A stretch of DNA of 64,000 bases from Punica granatum (taxonomy: Eukaryota > Streptophyta > Magnoliopsida > Myrtales > Lythraceae). The position numbers were made by a program, and so were the translations under genes. Shown one piece after another: positions 1 to 11,269 of the stretch (the first letter of the stretch is position 1; every line of letters starts with the position of its first letter). The stretch covers positions 16,290,001-16,354,000 of the forward strand of contig NC_045131.1 of assembly GCF_007655135.1 (NCBI RefSeq), written 5' to 3'. Under the pieces are notes generated by a model. The model was given only the letters and a program-made list of their open reading frames with translations. It was not told where the DNA came from and ran no database searches.

Positions 1-168
1 CTTCTCGGGTTAATATTCTTTCTCCAATGTCAGCCCAGGGATTGGTGTTTCGGGATAAAATTTACGACTTTTATGATCACATCAACAATTCAGCAAAACA
101 GGGGTTTCAATCGTGGATCTCTCGCAAAACAAAGAGGTTACGATCGTTTCTTGTTATCCTTGAGGCTA

Positions 169-459
169 TTTCCGAGACATTATGAAAATATGTGATTTTT
201 TTCTATTCAAAACAAATTTAGGACAAAATTGAGAATGTTTTTGAAAACTTGGGTTTTTTTCTGAAGGGTAGAGAAAATGACAAGATGATATGTAAATCAG
301 GTGGGTTCCATAGTGTCCACTTAGGTAGAGGGACGAAAATTATAACGAAATTTGTGACAAGAGGTCATTTCCGAGACAGTTAAAATATGTGATTTTTTAA
401 TATGAAATAAGAATTTGGACAAAAATTGAAAATTTTCTGAAAATTTAGTTTTTTTTTTA
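169..459. repeat. Diverged direct repeat, about 90 bp, two copies
   Basis: A segment beginning with TTTCCGAGACA at about 169-258 recurs at about 367-459 with roughly 80% similarity by eye. Both copies run from a 'ccgagaca' block through 'aaaatatgtgatttttt' to a T-run. No coding potential is visible. The rest of 1-837 is AT-rich intergenic sequence in which I see nothing else. Confidence 0.6.
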
Positions 460-837
460 ATTTATCCTAATTAATATGTATAATCATTATGGTGGAGCAG
501 TAAATGAGCAACTCAAACATGAGTTGACGGTATTAAAGTTTGTACGGCGTTTGCTCATTACGCTTTCCCACTTTTGAATATTATAATCAATAATAATTGA
601 TGACTTGCTATTAGGACAAGTTCAGTCTAATTATAAATACCAACTTGGCATTTACTTGCCCACTGAAAAAGAAAACAAAGAAGCTCCAACTAGAGTTCTT
701 TTTTACCGGTTACTGCAATCAATATATGGACAAAGCTTTTGCAATAGGCTAATCTTTCTTGGGTTAGCCAGTTGGCCCAGGCAAACTGGACCCATCACAT
801 TCAATCATTAATTTTCTTTTTTTTTAGCCTACAAATT

Positions 838-1025
838 ATATTTGAAATAACTAACTATTGTTGCTCTTAAATAAAATCTCGAATTCAAATTTTTTTAAGA
901 AAAATATTGAGTTCAAATTTTATGAATGAAGAAAATTCTTATTTGAAAGAGTTTTATTCCTGAGTGAGTCGACTTGGTTCGAACTAAATTAGTCAGGATC
1001 GTCAAATTTCTAAACACTAGGCTAC
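838..1025 (+). mobile_element. SINE family 2, degraded copy
   Basis: This stretch aligns by eye with the reverse complement of 51941-52125 and of 46231-46400. Shared blocks are 'tctcgaattcaaat', 'tatgaatgaagaaaattc', 'agagttttattcct' and the terminal 'acactagg'. The clearest family member (51.9 kb) carries pol III A- and B-box-like motifs. Here the promoter end is badly decayed, so only the 3' part is convincing. No target-site duplication was identified. Confidence 0.5.
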
Positions 1026-1027
1026 AA

Positions 1028-1052
1028 AATATATATATATATATATATATAC
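1028..1052. repeat. (TA)n microsatellite
   Basis: An uninterrupted alternating TA run immediately follows the SINE 2 copy. It could be the decayed 3' tail of that SINE or an independent microsatellite. Confidence 0.9.
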
Positions 1053-1760
1053 ATACATATATATCTAAATCATAAATAAATATTATATATAAAAATATGA
1101 CAAATTTATCAAATTTTCAATATTTTGAAAATGTTATTATACACTTATGACTTTTTTTTGCACATTTTCACTATATTTAATATTTCTATTCATTGCTCAT
1201 TTTCGACGCTTTATTACCTCAATTTCTCTCAATAGAATTAACTATTCATCACATGTATATTTGTTCTATTATTATTTCATAACGATTTATACTTTCAAAT
1301 TTTCATTACACCATATGTTCGTTTTCAACGTCTGTTGTCCTAACGGGTTCATACATTATTTGTCTCATTGCTATGAATCATGCAATTGTTTTAAAAATTT
1401 CTTGTTTTCCCAATTTTTGTTCTAAAAAATACTCGTATCTTTTGTAAATTTTTGCCTTTTATTCACCCACTTTTGGTGTACTTTGTTAATATGACTTTTT
1501 ATGACATATTTTCAAATCTCTATTCATCGCTCATTCTTAACATCCATTGCCTCACATGTTCTATCATCCTTAGCCGAGTTAAACTTTTTACATCTCTTCT
1601 AAAGTACAACCATTCCAAAAGTGTTTCTCCAACTTCTTTTTCCTTTTTCGCCCTTGATAATTTAATAATATCACTATTTTACCATTTACTCAAATAATAC
1701 GAATGTTACTAAACATCACATCTTTTCAATAGCATGCATCATTTCATTTGTTTTAATAGA

Positions 1761-2282
1761 AAAACTAATTTTTGTGTATTGTTTCTCACGACATTTCGAG
1801 TTTAAGGTACCATTTTATACTTTTTCACTATAAAAACTACCTAAGATGCTCTTTTTCATATTATTCACTTTGACTAACGCATCAAATATGAAATAACTTC
1901 TTCATTTAATGCTCATGGTTTCTCTCTCCATTTTCCTATTTACATTTGTATCTTTTCTATTTTCTCTTTCGATTTTTAATTTCTTCTCCTTTTGATTATT
2001 CTTACTCTTTGACTTTGTTGATTGTTAGAAAAAAAAATTCACATATTCTCTTTCTTTGACCATAATCTTTTTATTTTTTTCATTTTTCGAAAAACCAACT
2101 TATACCTATTCTTTCTCTTGATATTTCGATTTCAATGCACCATTTCATACTTTTTCACTATAAAAACTACGTAGTATGCTCTTTCCCATAATTATTTACT
2201 TTGACGAATGTATCAAATATGAAATAACTTCTCCATTCAACGCTCACGGTTCCTGTCTCTTGTTTCCTATTTACATTTGTAT
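1761..2282. repeat. Direct repeat of about 192 bp, copies offset by 330 bp
   Basis: Positions 1761-1952 and 2091-2282 are homologous at a constant offset of 330 bp with few gaps. Shared blocks include 'tactttttcactataaaa', 'atcaaatatgaaataact' and 'tttcctatttacatttgt'. The interval between the copies is T-rich and not obviously related. No reading frame is conserved between the copies, so this is non-coding repeat. Two weaker similarities (about 1146-1215 and 1490-1560) suggest a larger, older tandem structure. Confidence 0.7.
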
Positions 2283-4589
2283 CGATGGATTTTCAAAATT
2301 TATCTTAAGAATTTTTAAAATTATTTTATATTTTTTGACAAATCTTTCAAAATTTATATAAATTTATTTTTTTAAAAATCAAGACATTATATCATCGGTA
2401 ATTTAATTTTAATGTCTCAATCAAATTTTTTAGAGGATTGTGTGGATACAAAACTACGCATTTGGGAGATTAAAAAAGAAAGAAAGAGAAGAAGAGTTTT
2501 AAAAAAAACAAATATCATATCATTAATTTTTTTATTTAATTTTGTTTTCTCTTATCTCAGGTTTCATCTTCTATCCCTATTCTTATTCTCTTCTTTTTCT
2601 TTTGTCTACAAACATTGATTTTCCGTTTTATCCATTGCCACTATAATGCCTGCCACCACTACTTGCCAACAATGTTGCACAAGCTTAAAGTTCTTATGCA
2701 ATCAATGTCCTCCTTCACGAGCTCTAGGTACATTTTCATTCTTGCTTTTCAAGGGTACCTGTGTTTAAAGGGAGAGATAATTTGCTTCCAATGTAAATTA
2801 ATATCAACTATCAATACAACTTATATGTTTGCAAATGAAATTAAATTTATTTTTGTGCCTTAGGTGGGATCTGAAGTATATTGTTTGTTTCTTTTTTATA
2901 TTATTTGCTCAATATAAATTATAATATAAATATGAATTACTAAAATAAATTTATATATACATAAAATCGGTTCCGATCAACTTCCTCCAATTTTCTTTCT
3001 TTAAAACACAAAACCCAACCTGAGGTCTTTAATTTTTGAAATTTTTCAGTTGATTTGAGTCTGATTTTTTATGAATTTTCGAGTTATGGGCAATACTATT
3101 CGTGAAAATAACGTTTCTATTAATTATTTTGGAAACTCCTATTAAAAATTTAGATTCGTTTCTCTATTTTTCTTAAGTTATTCTATTGAAACAACAGATC
3201 CAGTCAAGAAAATATATCAACTAAAAAAATTTCTTGAAATAAGTTATTTTTAAATTGCATTAATTTTATTTTATTTAATTATTTCCGATATTTTAATCGC
3301 ACTTATCAAATTTTTATTATTCATACACTAGATTTTGCCTAATGTGAAGAAAACATAGTTTAAAACGTTGCCTCTGTATTTTCATCATTATATGCAATTT
3401 GTAATCCTACATAGTTGTGCTATTATTAAAAAATTGAAAAAACTAAGATGAAAATTGAAAAAAGTAATGTTTTTAGAGAAAGAAAAGAAAACTAACTTAG
3501 GTTAAGATATAGAGTGGGGGCTGAAGAGAAATAAGTAAAAAGTAGAGCGGAAGATGACCCACGTGTGAATTGACGAGGGAGCAATATAGCGTATATCATT
3601 TTAAAATTTGAGAAGTTTTATAGTTTTATTCTTGGCTTCAATTTTACTTTTTTTCAATAGAGTAAACAATAATGGGGGACAATTTCATAAAATTGTACAA
3701 AAGTTGATACATATATTTAGATATAACGATTTGTGATTAGATAAAATGAAACTAGACAATATAATATCTGAGTTGCATGGAAAATTTGTTGCGGATAAAA
3801 AGTTAAATTGTATTTCCAAAAATTATAAGAATATTGGTAATATTAAAAGTAAGTAGATAATTTATGATTTTACCTTATTTTATAGATATATATAGAATAA
3901 ATGACTAAATCATAAAATAATTTACTTAAGTGAATGTATTATATATATAAATGCCGAAAAATGCTTTCTAGACGCCTCCGTTTGCAAATTTTCAGCTTGT
4001 AGTTATTTGTCTCTTCGCATGCTCGAAACATTTTATTGATCTATCTCCGCCAATTAATTCCCTTTCAAGTATATTGTGTTCCCGCCACCATTTAATAACC
4101 CTCAGCTCATGGTTAATTCCACCCTTCCAAAAGAAGGGGAAGAAAAAAAGCAACCCCAATCCAAGCTTTCCAAAAAATTTTAGCCGAATGTTGTTATCCC
4201 CATAACATCCAGGGTTCGGTGTGCTCCATCCTACAATGCCCAAGGTTTGGTCAACTCCATCCCTTGCTAATTCAGAGAGGACGGAAGCTAGAGAACAAAC
4301 GTTAGCCTTTTTCTAACATCTTCACCTCGTGATTGAGTGACATTTCAACTACTCGACCATAATTACTATAATTAATTATTATATTGAAAAATGAAATGAG
4401 CTTCTCGATTTTGAAGAGATGAAAAAAAGTATTTTTTGAAAAAAATAATTTTCCAAAAAGTTGAATAAATTAAAACATTACTCCATAAAATTTAAATATT
4501 ATAAACTCAGAGGAAAAGGTCTATAAATAAATCAAAATATTTCTCCAATAAAAGTTTAATAAGTTCAATTTTATTAATTTTTTACACTC
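2283..4589. other. AT-rich intergenic DNA
   Basis: I find no coding region, RNA gene or clear transposon boundary here. The small reading frames are short, T/A-biased and lack recognisable protein motifs. Confidence 0.6.
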
Positions 4590-4616
4590 GCGTGCAACAA
4601 ACGGGTCTGAACCTAG
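4590..4616 (+). mobile_element. Helitron-like 3' terminus
   Basis: The sequence has a GC-rich 'cgcgtgcaacaaacggg' block about 9 bases before a terminal CTAG (4613-4616) followed by host T. This matches the known Helitron layout of a short hairpin, a spacer, and CTRR ending before T. The hairpin is degenerate here. Four similar termini occur elsewhere on the minus strand (30968, 32269, 40205, 50421), which strengthens the call. The 5' end was not found; it would lie upstream in AT-rich DNA. Confidence 0.4.
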
Positions 4617-5204
4617 TATAAATTAATTTCAAGTCAACGAATCACATTTCATCTAATGGAAAAAAAGGAGATCAATATTTGTAGCTAACTATGTCTATGT
4701 ACAGGTTGGATTGGGAGCGGAAATAAAGGAGAATTCTTTAGGGAAAAAAAAGGTGGTCTTCAAATTTGAATTCATTGTACTTGTGAATAATAGCCATGTT
4801 TATATGATTTTTTAGCATGCAAACAATTGAATTATATAAAAAGAAAAGACTTTTCATATCTCGAGATGCCCTCTATTATTGTCGAGTAAATATTTAATTT
4901 TTAAGAAATAATAGTAATAGGTAATTAAACATGTACCAGTAACGTCAGTAGTTAGAAACAATTCGTTGAACTAGATCGAATTGAAAAATGTGGTAAAAAC
5001 TATTTAATGGAATCATAAATGCATACATTGTGAAACTAAGGAATTGCCAATCTAACTAAGATAGCACATCCACATATTGCGCTTCAATTTTTGTATATTA
5101 TAATTGGTTTTACTTCATTCGTTTTATTTTAATGTAATGAATCATGTAAAGTATATTTGTCGGCACATGACTTAAAAGTGAGATTAGTAGCCCGGCTTGG
5201 AATC

Positions 5205-6560
5205 AAATTGGAGTCGTCATTACATCATTTAATTTGGTCAGTAAATACCTAAGTCTCTAATTGGGTCAAGATACTAACCATTAGGGACTTTATTTTGACT
5301 TGGTTTTGAACCAAAAGTCTAGATTTGGAAGTTTTGTTACAGTACCAACATCTGTAAGCGAGGATGTTGCCCAAAATCGATACCCTCCTAGATTTTTAAT
5401 TCCTAATACTTGTTTTAATTTTGTTCAATTGTTTCGTCCTAGAAGTCTCGGGTCATATTCGCATATACATTCAAGTATCAATATACAATTAACAACTGCA
5501 CCGAAAAAAAAAATACAATTAACAACTCTTGTACGTTACACTGGTACCCGTACATCCATCCAAACCTAACGTCCATGCATTCATCCATATATCATATATG
5601 TCGTTCATTCACGTCCATCCATCCATGGGCCTCCAATGGGCTTTTAATAGGGCACCCACATTTACATGGGCCAAGTGGGCCTAGAAGATGGGCCTAAGAC
5701 CCTAAAATGAGAAAGTGGACTTAAGGCTCTTAACCTAGGAAAATCTATTCAATTTTTTCTTAGTCTATTAATTTTATTCACTATCTTATCATTTTTCACA
5801 GTTTTTACCAATTCATTAAGTCGTGTACATATGATTACCAATTGATTCCAAAAATTCTAAAGAATGTTCCTAATCCCTCAATGTCAAGATGAATTTCAAT
5901 TTAGGTCCTAGGACTCTTAAGTGGGTTTATTATCCCGAAACCCACGAATTATATACCAAATATAAGTTATTAACATATTTCATTCCAACTGATCAATTAT
6001 CATACAAATCGGACACTTATTCAAATAATCCCAATTTTTAATCAATTAAGGACTTAAATCACGATTATATCCTGACTCTACGAGTCCTATCTTCAAGAAC
6101 ACTAGGACCCTTGTTTTAAGTGTGTGTCTAATTCCCAAGACCCATGATTTAGTGTCGAATATAAATGAATTAACCGATTCGAACTCAATTATTAATAAAC
6201 ACATAATTGACACTCAAACAAGGAAAATCCTTCTAGGCCACATGCAAACAGACGCCAAGAATCATACATTTCATTTTTTTGATGTCATTTTAGCCAATTA
6301 AACCCATTTGACCTCCAATTACTCATGGCCGAGACGTAGCCGTCATCACAGAGCCAATATCTTCATCTTTTAAGGCCATGTGGACTAATTAATCCCTTCA
6401 GACATCAACTCCCCTAATGGCCGAGAGCTAGACATTCAATTTCAAGCAATTTCAATCATTTCCAGTTAGCCAATTTAACATCAAATACCTCTCGGTCACC
6501 CAATATATGTCAAGAGCCGAGAGCTAAACCAAGCAAATCGAAGCCTAATCTAATCAAATC
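5205..6560 (-). mobile_element. Gypsy LTR-like segment, family B, reversed and truncated
   Basis: Read on the minus strand, this matches the forward family-B copy at 10.8-13.5 kb in order. Shared blocks include the 'gggtcttaggcccat' area near 5690, the 'aattaaggacttaaat' stretches, and the end containing 'ggagtcgtcattac' near 5208. The first 300 bp also resemble 52979-53290 in the same orientation. The segment stops where the copia LTR begins near 6561, so the copia element probably inserted into it or replaced its remainder. There is no coding capacity. Orientation follows the TATA box seen in the forward copy. Confidence 0.55.
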
Positions 6561-6804
6561 TAGTATTACGTAAATTACGGGATTTGTTCCTGATTTGTTC
6601 CCGATATTTACTCTCAGATTTGTACAACTTATTTGGTTAGGATAGATTTCCCATTTATTATTTTTCCTTAGAGACGTTAGCGTAGATACGACTTCTTCTA
6701 CAAGCTTATACGACGTCTTCTACAAGTTTCTACAAGCCATGTGCATGTATATGTGAAAGAGTATTGGTCTGAATGAATTTAGCTTTGAGCTCAGCAAATA
6801 TTGA
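6561..6804 (+). mobile_element. Copia 5' LTR, left boundary uncertain
   Basis: An LTR is inferred because it ends in TTGACA immediately before a methionine-tRNA primer-binding site and is followed at once by a copia gag. A TG start could be at 6585. A length of about 220-245 bp fits the short LTRs of several copia lineages. I did not find the matching 3' LTR in the window, so the left edge rests on sequence style alone. Confidence 0.45.
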
Positions 6805-6805
6805 C

Positions 6806-6817
6806 ATGGTATCATAG
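6806..6817 (+). other. Primer-binding site (initiator Met tRNA)
   Basis: TGGTATCATAGA differs at one position from the canonical plant retrotransposon primer-binding site, which begins TGGTATCAGAG. It starts two bases after the putative LTR end and precedes the gag relic. This sets the element's orientation as plus. Confidence 0.7.
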
Positions 6818-6825
6818 AGACGGTC

Positions 6826-8101
6826 TTGCAGCTGACCGGTCTATTTGTGTTGATCGTAATTCATCGGTCTCCGATGACGAAGGACATGAAGGGTGGGCAG
6901 ATGGGCGCTGGGACATCCATCTCATTGGTGTACGGGATAGGTCTGTACGATGGACCCTGGGTTCAGCTGATTTCATGCATACTGAATGGAAGGAACTACT
7001 GCGAATGGATCTACGCACCAAGAATAAACTTGGTTTCCCGGACGGGGACTGGGAAGAAGCCTGAGGCAGCCGATCCACTTACTGAACGGTGGACTATCTG
7101 CAATTCGATACTGGTTACATGGATTTTTAACCATTTGGAGAAGGACCTGCATGCAATCGTGTACCATGTGGAGGATGCCAAAGCTCTCTGGGATGATCTC
7201 CGAGAGCGTCATTCTCAAGGTAACAAGACTAGAGTATTTCAAATCAAAACTGACATTTGCATGGTGCGACAGGGGGGTCTCTTTGTCAGGGATTATTATG
7301 CGAAATTAAAAGCTTTGTGGGATGAATTGGAGAACTACATCGAGGTCCCGACTTGTACCTGTGATGCTGCTAACCAAATCGTGGCACAAAGGGAGAAGGA
7401 GAAGTGCTATCAATTCCTTGTGGGACTCAACCCGGAGCATGCCACATCAGTTCCCACCACTCTCAGCAAGGATCCCACGCCGAGCGTCAACAAAGTTTTC
7501 TCTATGGTGGCCCACGAGGAGGCGCAATGTGCTGTTGCTCACAAGCAGGAAAGCAACTCGGAGAATATGGCATTCGTGGCAAAGGCAGCACTGGGCACTC
7601 GGCCTGACACAGCGAGGCGTGATACAACTAGCAGGCACCCGGCCCAACACAGGGAGGCGTGATGCAAGGAGCAGACCCATTTGTGATTGCTGCGAGAAGC
7701 CTGGCCAAGTAAAGGCCGCGTGCCATCAGCTGCACGGACCACCAGGCTCTCAAGGAAATTCAGCTGGTCAAAAATGGACTCGGACGGGCGGTCCAGCACC
7801 AAGGCAGCAGCGTTGGAACATTTGCGGGCCTGGAAATCAGCTCGGGCTTGGTCAGCAGCCCAAGCAGTGGAATCAGAAATGGGCCCAGTCTGGAGACCCA
7901 GCCCAGCAGCGGCAGAACCAGTGGTACAATTGTGCACTAATCATAATTGTACTGTCTCGTATGTCTCGGATTTTTTACTTATTCAGGACCAACTATCAAG
8001 GAGGATCCTTAGAATGGATGAGCTCCACGGGAGGTATGGCTTTCGCGACGCGTCAGGAATGCAACTCCGGCTTTGCGGGCAGAAAAGGCAGAGGGGCGTG
8101 A
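6826..8101 (+). pseudogene. Ty1/copia gag polyprotein, frameshifted
   Basis: This is a broken copia capsid gene of the Retrotran_gag_3/UBN2 type. The frame starting at 6826 reads a typical core with 'DAKALWDDLRERHSQGNK' near 7165, then 'DYYAKLKALWDELENY' and 'KCYQFLVGLNPEH', and ends at 7662. The motif 'TKNKLGFPDG' near 7015 lies in a different frame, so at least one frameshift precedes the core. After about 7620 the protein continues in a third frame with the nucleocapsid zinc knuckle. That knuckle begins at the TGT codon at 7682 and reads 'CDCCEKPGQVKAAC', in which the metal-binding His of C-x2-C-x4-H-x4-C is replaced by Gln (7706-7708). The following Gln/Trp/Gly-rich linker is normal for the family. 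Full-length gag-pol would be over 1,000 codons; protease, reverse transcriptase and RNase H are absent. Not functional. Confidence 0.85.
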
Positions 8102-8179
8102 TTTATGGCATAAAAGGCTCTGGTATCCTTCACGTGAAGATAGAGTTGAGCGTACTGCGTTATCCTTAAGGAATAGAAT

Positions 8180-8880
8180 ATGTTTGTTTGCAAGCAAAAC
8201 AAACTCGTTAAGCTTTTCCTAAGTATCAATAAAGCATATTACCCATTTCAATTTGTGCATTGTGATCTCTGGTGTCCTTATATAGGACACCGTCCCTTTT
8301 GGGTGCATACTATTTTCTCACTGCTGTGGACGACTATATTTGAAGTGTTTGGCTCTATTTCTTACGTGACAAAACAGAACCTTGACGTTGTTCGGTTGGT
8401 TTTTGTAAGTTGGTGCAGAACTAATTCTCTCAATCGATTAAGATTGTCCGGAGTGATAACGGGTTGAAATTTCTATCTCGAGATTTGCATAAATTTTTTT
8501 CTTGATAATAGTGTTATTCATCAGACTTCCTACGTCAACACACCCTAGAAGAATGGAAGAACGCCATACTGTTGACATGGCTCAGGCACCTCTTTTCCAA
8601 GCCTCGTTACCTGCCAAATTCTGAGGAGAGAGTGTTATCACTGCGGCTCATTTAATTAATTGCACCCCAACTCCAATTTTAACAGGCAAACTCCCGTATC
8701 AAGCCCTATTTGGCAAACCACTCGATTTTGCCCATTTATGACTTTTTGGGAGTTTTTGCCATGTTCATACCTGTAAGCACATCGTTTCGATCCAGGCTAG
8801 GATTATCCTTCAAGGAGTACGTCAAATCAGAGAACCGACTAAGCACATGAGGATTGCCTGTAAGAAGACGAACTATCGAG
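8180..8880 (+). pseudogene. Ty1/copia integrase fragment
   Basis: This is a relic of the integrase core of the same copia element. The frame from 8180 reads 'HPFDLIHCDIW'-like sequence as 'YPFQFVHCDLWCPY', which holds the first catalytic Asp. After a frameshift the second catalytic Asp is preserved in 'SDNGLKF' near 8450. The conserved 'VIHQTSYVNTP' follows and is broken by an in-frame TAG where the family has Gln. A Glu-containing block for the third acidic residue survives near 8553. Downstream text such as 'PIWQTTRFCPF' is a degraded version of the 'LFGKPP' region. Several stops and frame changes rule out activity. The relic peters out before the hAT insertion at 8937. Confidence 0.8.
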
Positions 8881-8928
8881 AATAAACAGATAAGTCCTTG
8901 AGTACTAAGTATTTAATTTTAACTATCT

Positions 8929-10081
8929 GTGCCTATCATAGTTGTCAAAATCGCGATTCGAAACGTAGAAACATACGATTTTATGATTCGAAGGGATGGC
9001 ACCGATTTCAATTCCATGGCATGAGTCGGGAAGCTAGGATCACGGCTAAATCGGAACAAAAATCACATATTCAGGCCAATTCTGCAATTCCGGATTTAGC
9101 CTAGAGTCTGGCCAAGCCCAGCCCATTAGTCTTGAGCCCAATCCTTTTTTTTTCCTCCCCCTTTCTTCTTCACCAGTCGGCTTTTCCTCCTTCTAGTGAC
9201 CAGTCTTCCCCTCTTTTTCTATCAACGAATTTCCCTAACTTTGCTCCGATTGCTCCATGCTTTACTTTGCCAAAAGCTTCGTAATACTGTGAGCGATCTA
9301 AACTTCGACCAAAGAACTACTTCGAGTTGGAGCTTCGACCAGGTACCTTCTTCGACCATCCATTTTTTATTTTTCTATCAACGATTCTACTTCATTTTTC
9401 TGATGAGAGCGATGTTTGGTGCTTCACTATGAAAAGGCTTCTTGCTCTGCCTAAGCTCTAATTCAACCATCCCTAACCCTTCTTCCTTCCCTAGTCCGCC
9501 ATTGCCGCTGCCATTAACTTCCCTCCGGTTCATGTTTGCTCAATCAAGTGAAGAAGAAGGTTCCCCTACGGTGGTCTCAAGCTGAAGTCGAGTTAGGAGC
9601 TATCGTCTTGCTTCTGGCAAAGCTTCTTCTACTTTGCTTGGTCTGATGGTGAATTACCAAGCAGAAGGTATGTCAAGTTTTCGAGCAGCTCTTTCAACTG
9701 CAGGCTAAGAAGAAATTTCAGTTGTTCCAAAGAGAAAGTTTGCTTCATCATTGCCTCGTGATAATAATTCTAGCACACTTATGTTAACTTTTTATTTCAG
9801 GAATTTGAGTTATGATTTGGATCTTGAATTTCGATAATTTGTAATGATATCTTGTACTTTTATAACTTATTATTGGTTTGTTAGTTTGTGGTCTTTATTT
9901 GAATGAACAAAGATTGATTTTTTCTACTCAGGAAAGTGTGCTACATATATATATATATATATATGTTTTTTTTAATTGCAGGTAAAATCTTACGATTCAT
10001 GATTCGATTCTATAATTCACGGTTTCACGACCCTCGACCAATTCTAGATAGAATCGTGATTCTGACAACGTTGGTGCCTAT
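8929..10081. mobile_element. Non-autonomous hAT element A with 8-bp TSD
   Basis: The element proper spans 8937-10073 (1,137 bp), flanked on both sides by GTGCCTAT (8929-8936 and 10074-10081), an exact 8-bp target-site duplication as expected for hAT. Its ends are inverted: CATAGTTGTCAAAATCGCGA on the left and, read inward from the right, CAACGTTGTCAGAATCACGA. Sub-terminal zones are dense in repeated 'acgattc' and 'gattcta' words. The interior carries no transposase: it holds a T/C-rich tract, short frames without motifs, and an (AT)n run near 9944 before 'tttttttaattgcag'. A shorter sibling is at 59116-59875. It would need a transposase supplied in trans. Confidence 0.85.
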
Positions 10082-10464
10082 TTTCCAAATTTATACGAGT
10101 TCCTTGGCAATATTTCTTTCTCCGGGGACGCATGTGTAAAATGGATTTCAAATTATGACGCTCACTCTTTGAAGACCTTGTCTTAAACCCAATTACTCAT
10201 ATTTTTCATGTAAAAAGGCACGATAAATTTTCTATGGTTAAAACTCTTTGATTCATATATGTTGTCCAATTAGGTAAGGGCTCGAGACGGAGAAATAAAT
10301 ATTCTAACGTAATGAAAATATTCATGTCGGGGTGGTCCCTAATTAATATTTTTTTTCTAAACCCGAGGATATTTTCTGATAATTTTTCTACGTTCAAATG
10401 TGCTTTAAAATCCTGAAATGGGTGAAAATGTGATGTTTTTGAAAGTTTAGGGGCAGGAATGTTA
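10082..10464. other. Intergenic segment between hAT A and the MITE
   Basis: I see no coding or repeat assignment here beyond its lying between the copia relic and the forward LTR-B copy. The minus-strand frame at 10206-10397 lacks any recognisable motif. Confidence 0.4.
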
Positions 10465-10780
10465 CGGTGTGTTTGGTTTTAGAGTTAAGTAGAGTTGAGT
10501 TTTGATTTTAATTGATTTGTAATTATTGTATTGTTGAATTATGAGAAAATGTGTAAAAAAGTAATGAATAGTTGAGAAAAAGTAATGATTGTATTGTTGA
10601 ATTGTGAAAAAAAAATTAATGGATTGTTGATAGAATTTAGTATTAAAAATTGAATTGAATTGTTAAAAAAAATTAAAAGGGAAAAGTAATAATTGTGTTG
10701 TTGACTTTTGTTGTATAGTGAATTTTAGTTAAAGTAAGAGTTAAAATTTTAAAAACACGATTGTAAAACCAAACAGAGAG
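10465..10780 (+). mobile_element. Tourist-like MITE, copy 1, TTA TSD
   Basis: This 316-bp element has inverted ends sharing TGTTTGGTTTTA (left CGGTGTGTTTGGTTTTA; right, read inward, CTCTCTGTTTGGTTTTA). TTA flanks both sides (10462-10464 and 10781-10783), which fits PIF/Harbinger-type insertion. The interior repeats 'gtattgttgaatt' and 'gagaaaaagtaatga' words. A second copy lies in the opposite orientation at 44746-45012. There is no open reading frame. Confidence 0.75.
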
Positions 10781-11015
10781 TTATTTTTTCCCGACTAAAC
10801 CATTTCAGTTTAGGTTCAAGTGGGCTCTCACCGAGGTGGATATTTAGGATAGAGGCGCGGTTTGCTCATGCATCCTTGTATGGAGGTGCAGGTACTAACC
10901 TCGTCGCGCGGTTGGTAGCCGCGCCTGCGGGCCAACTGTCATAACGGGCAGGTTCAGGTAGTTGAACCCATCCATGAACTGTCGGTATTTGCAAAACGCC
11001 CAACTCCCTTATGCT

Positions 11016-11023
11016 TATAAATA
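11016..11023 (+). promoter_or_regulatory. TATA box in LTR-B
   Basis: TATAAATA is embedded in 'atgcttataaataaggg'. This fits a plant core promoter that would start LTR transcription about 30 bp downstream, near 11046-11050. The call rests on motif quality and on its position within an LTR. Confidence 0.5.
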
Positions 11024-11269
11024 AGGGTTTATTTTTAGCATTAAAGAACTTTTAGCAATTTATGTGTTGAAACTCTATTAAATTAACCCCAAAATTCCTA
11101 ATAACACTTATAGTTCATATATATTTAGTAGGATTTGAAGAGCTTGAACCCGGTTCCACTATTTTCGAGCCTGGGAGTCCGAACAATTGCACGGACTAAG
11201 GTGAGAAGGTCTTGAACCTCTGTCCAGAGCTGAGGCCAAGCTCTCTAACTCGTGTCTTGGTGATTATGG

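Noticed and set aside
3992..4243. 83-codon minus frame as a small gene
   Set aside because: There is no recognisable motif, no TATA box or splice context, and the surrounding DNA is repeat-like.
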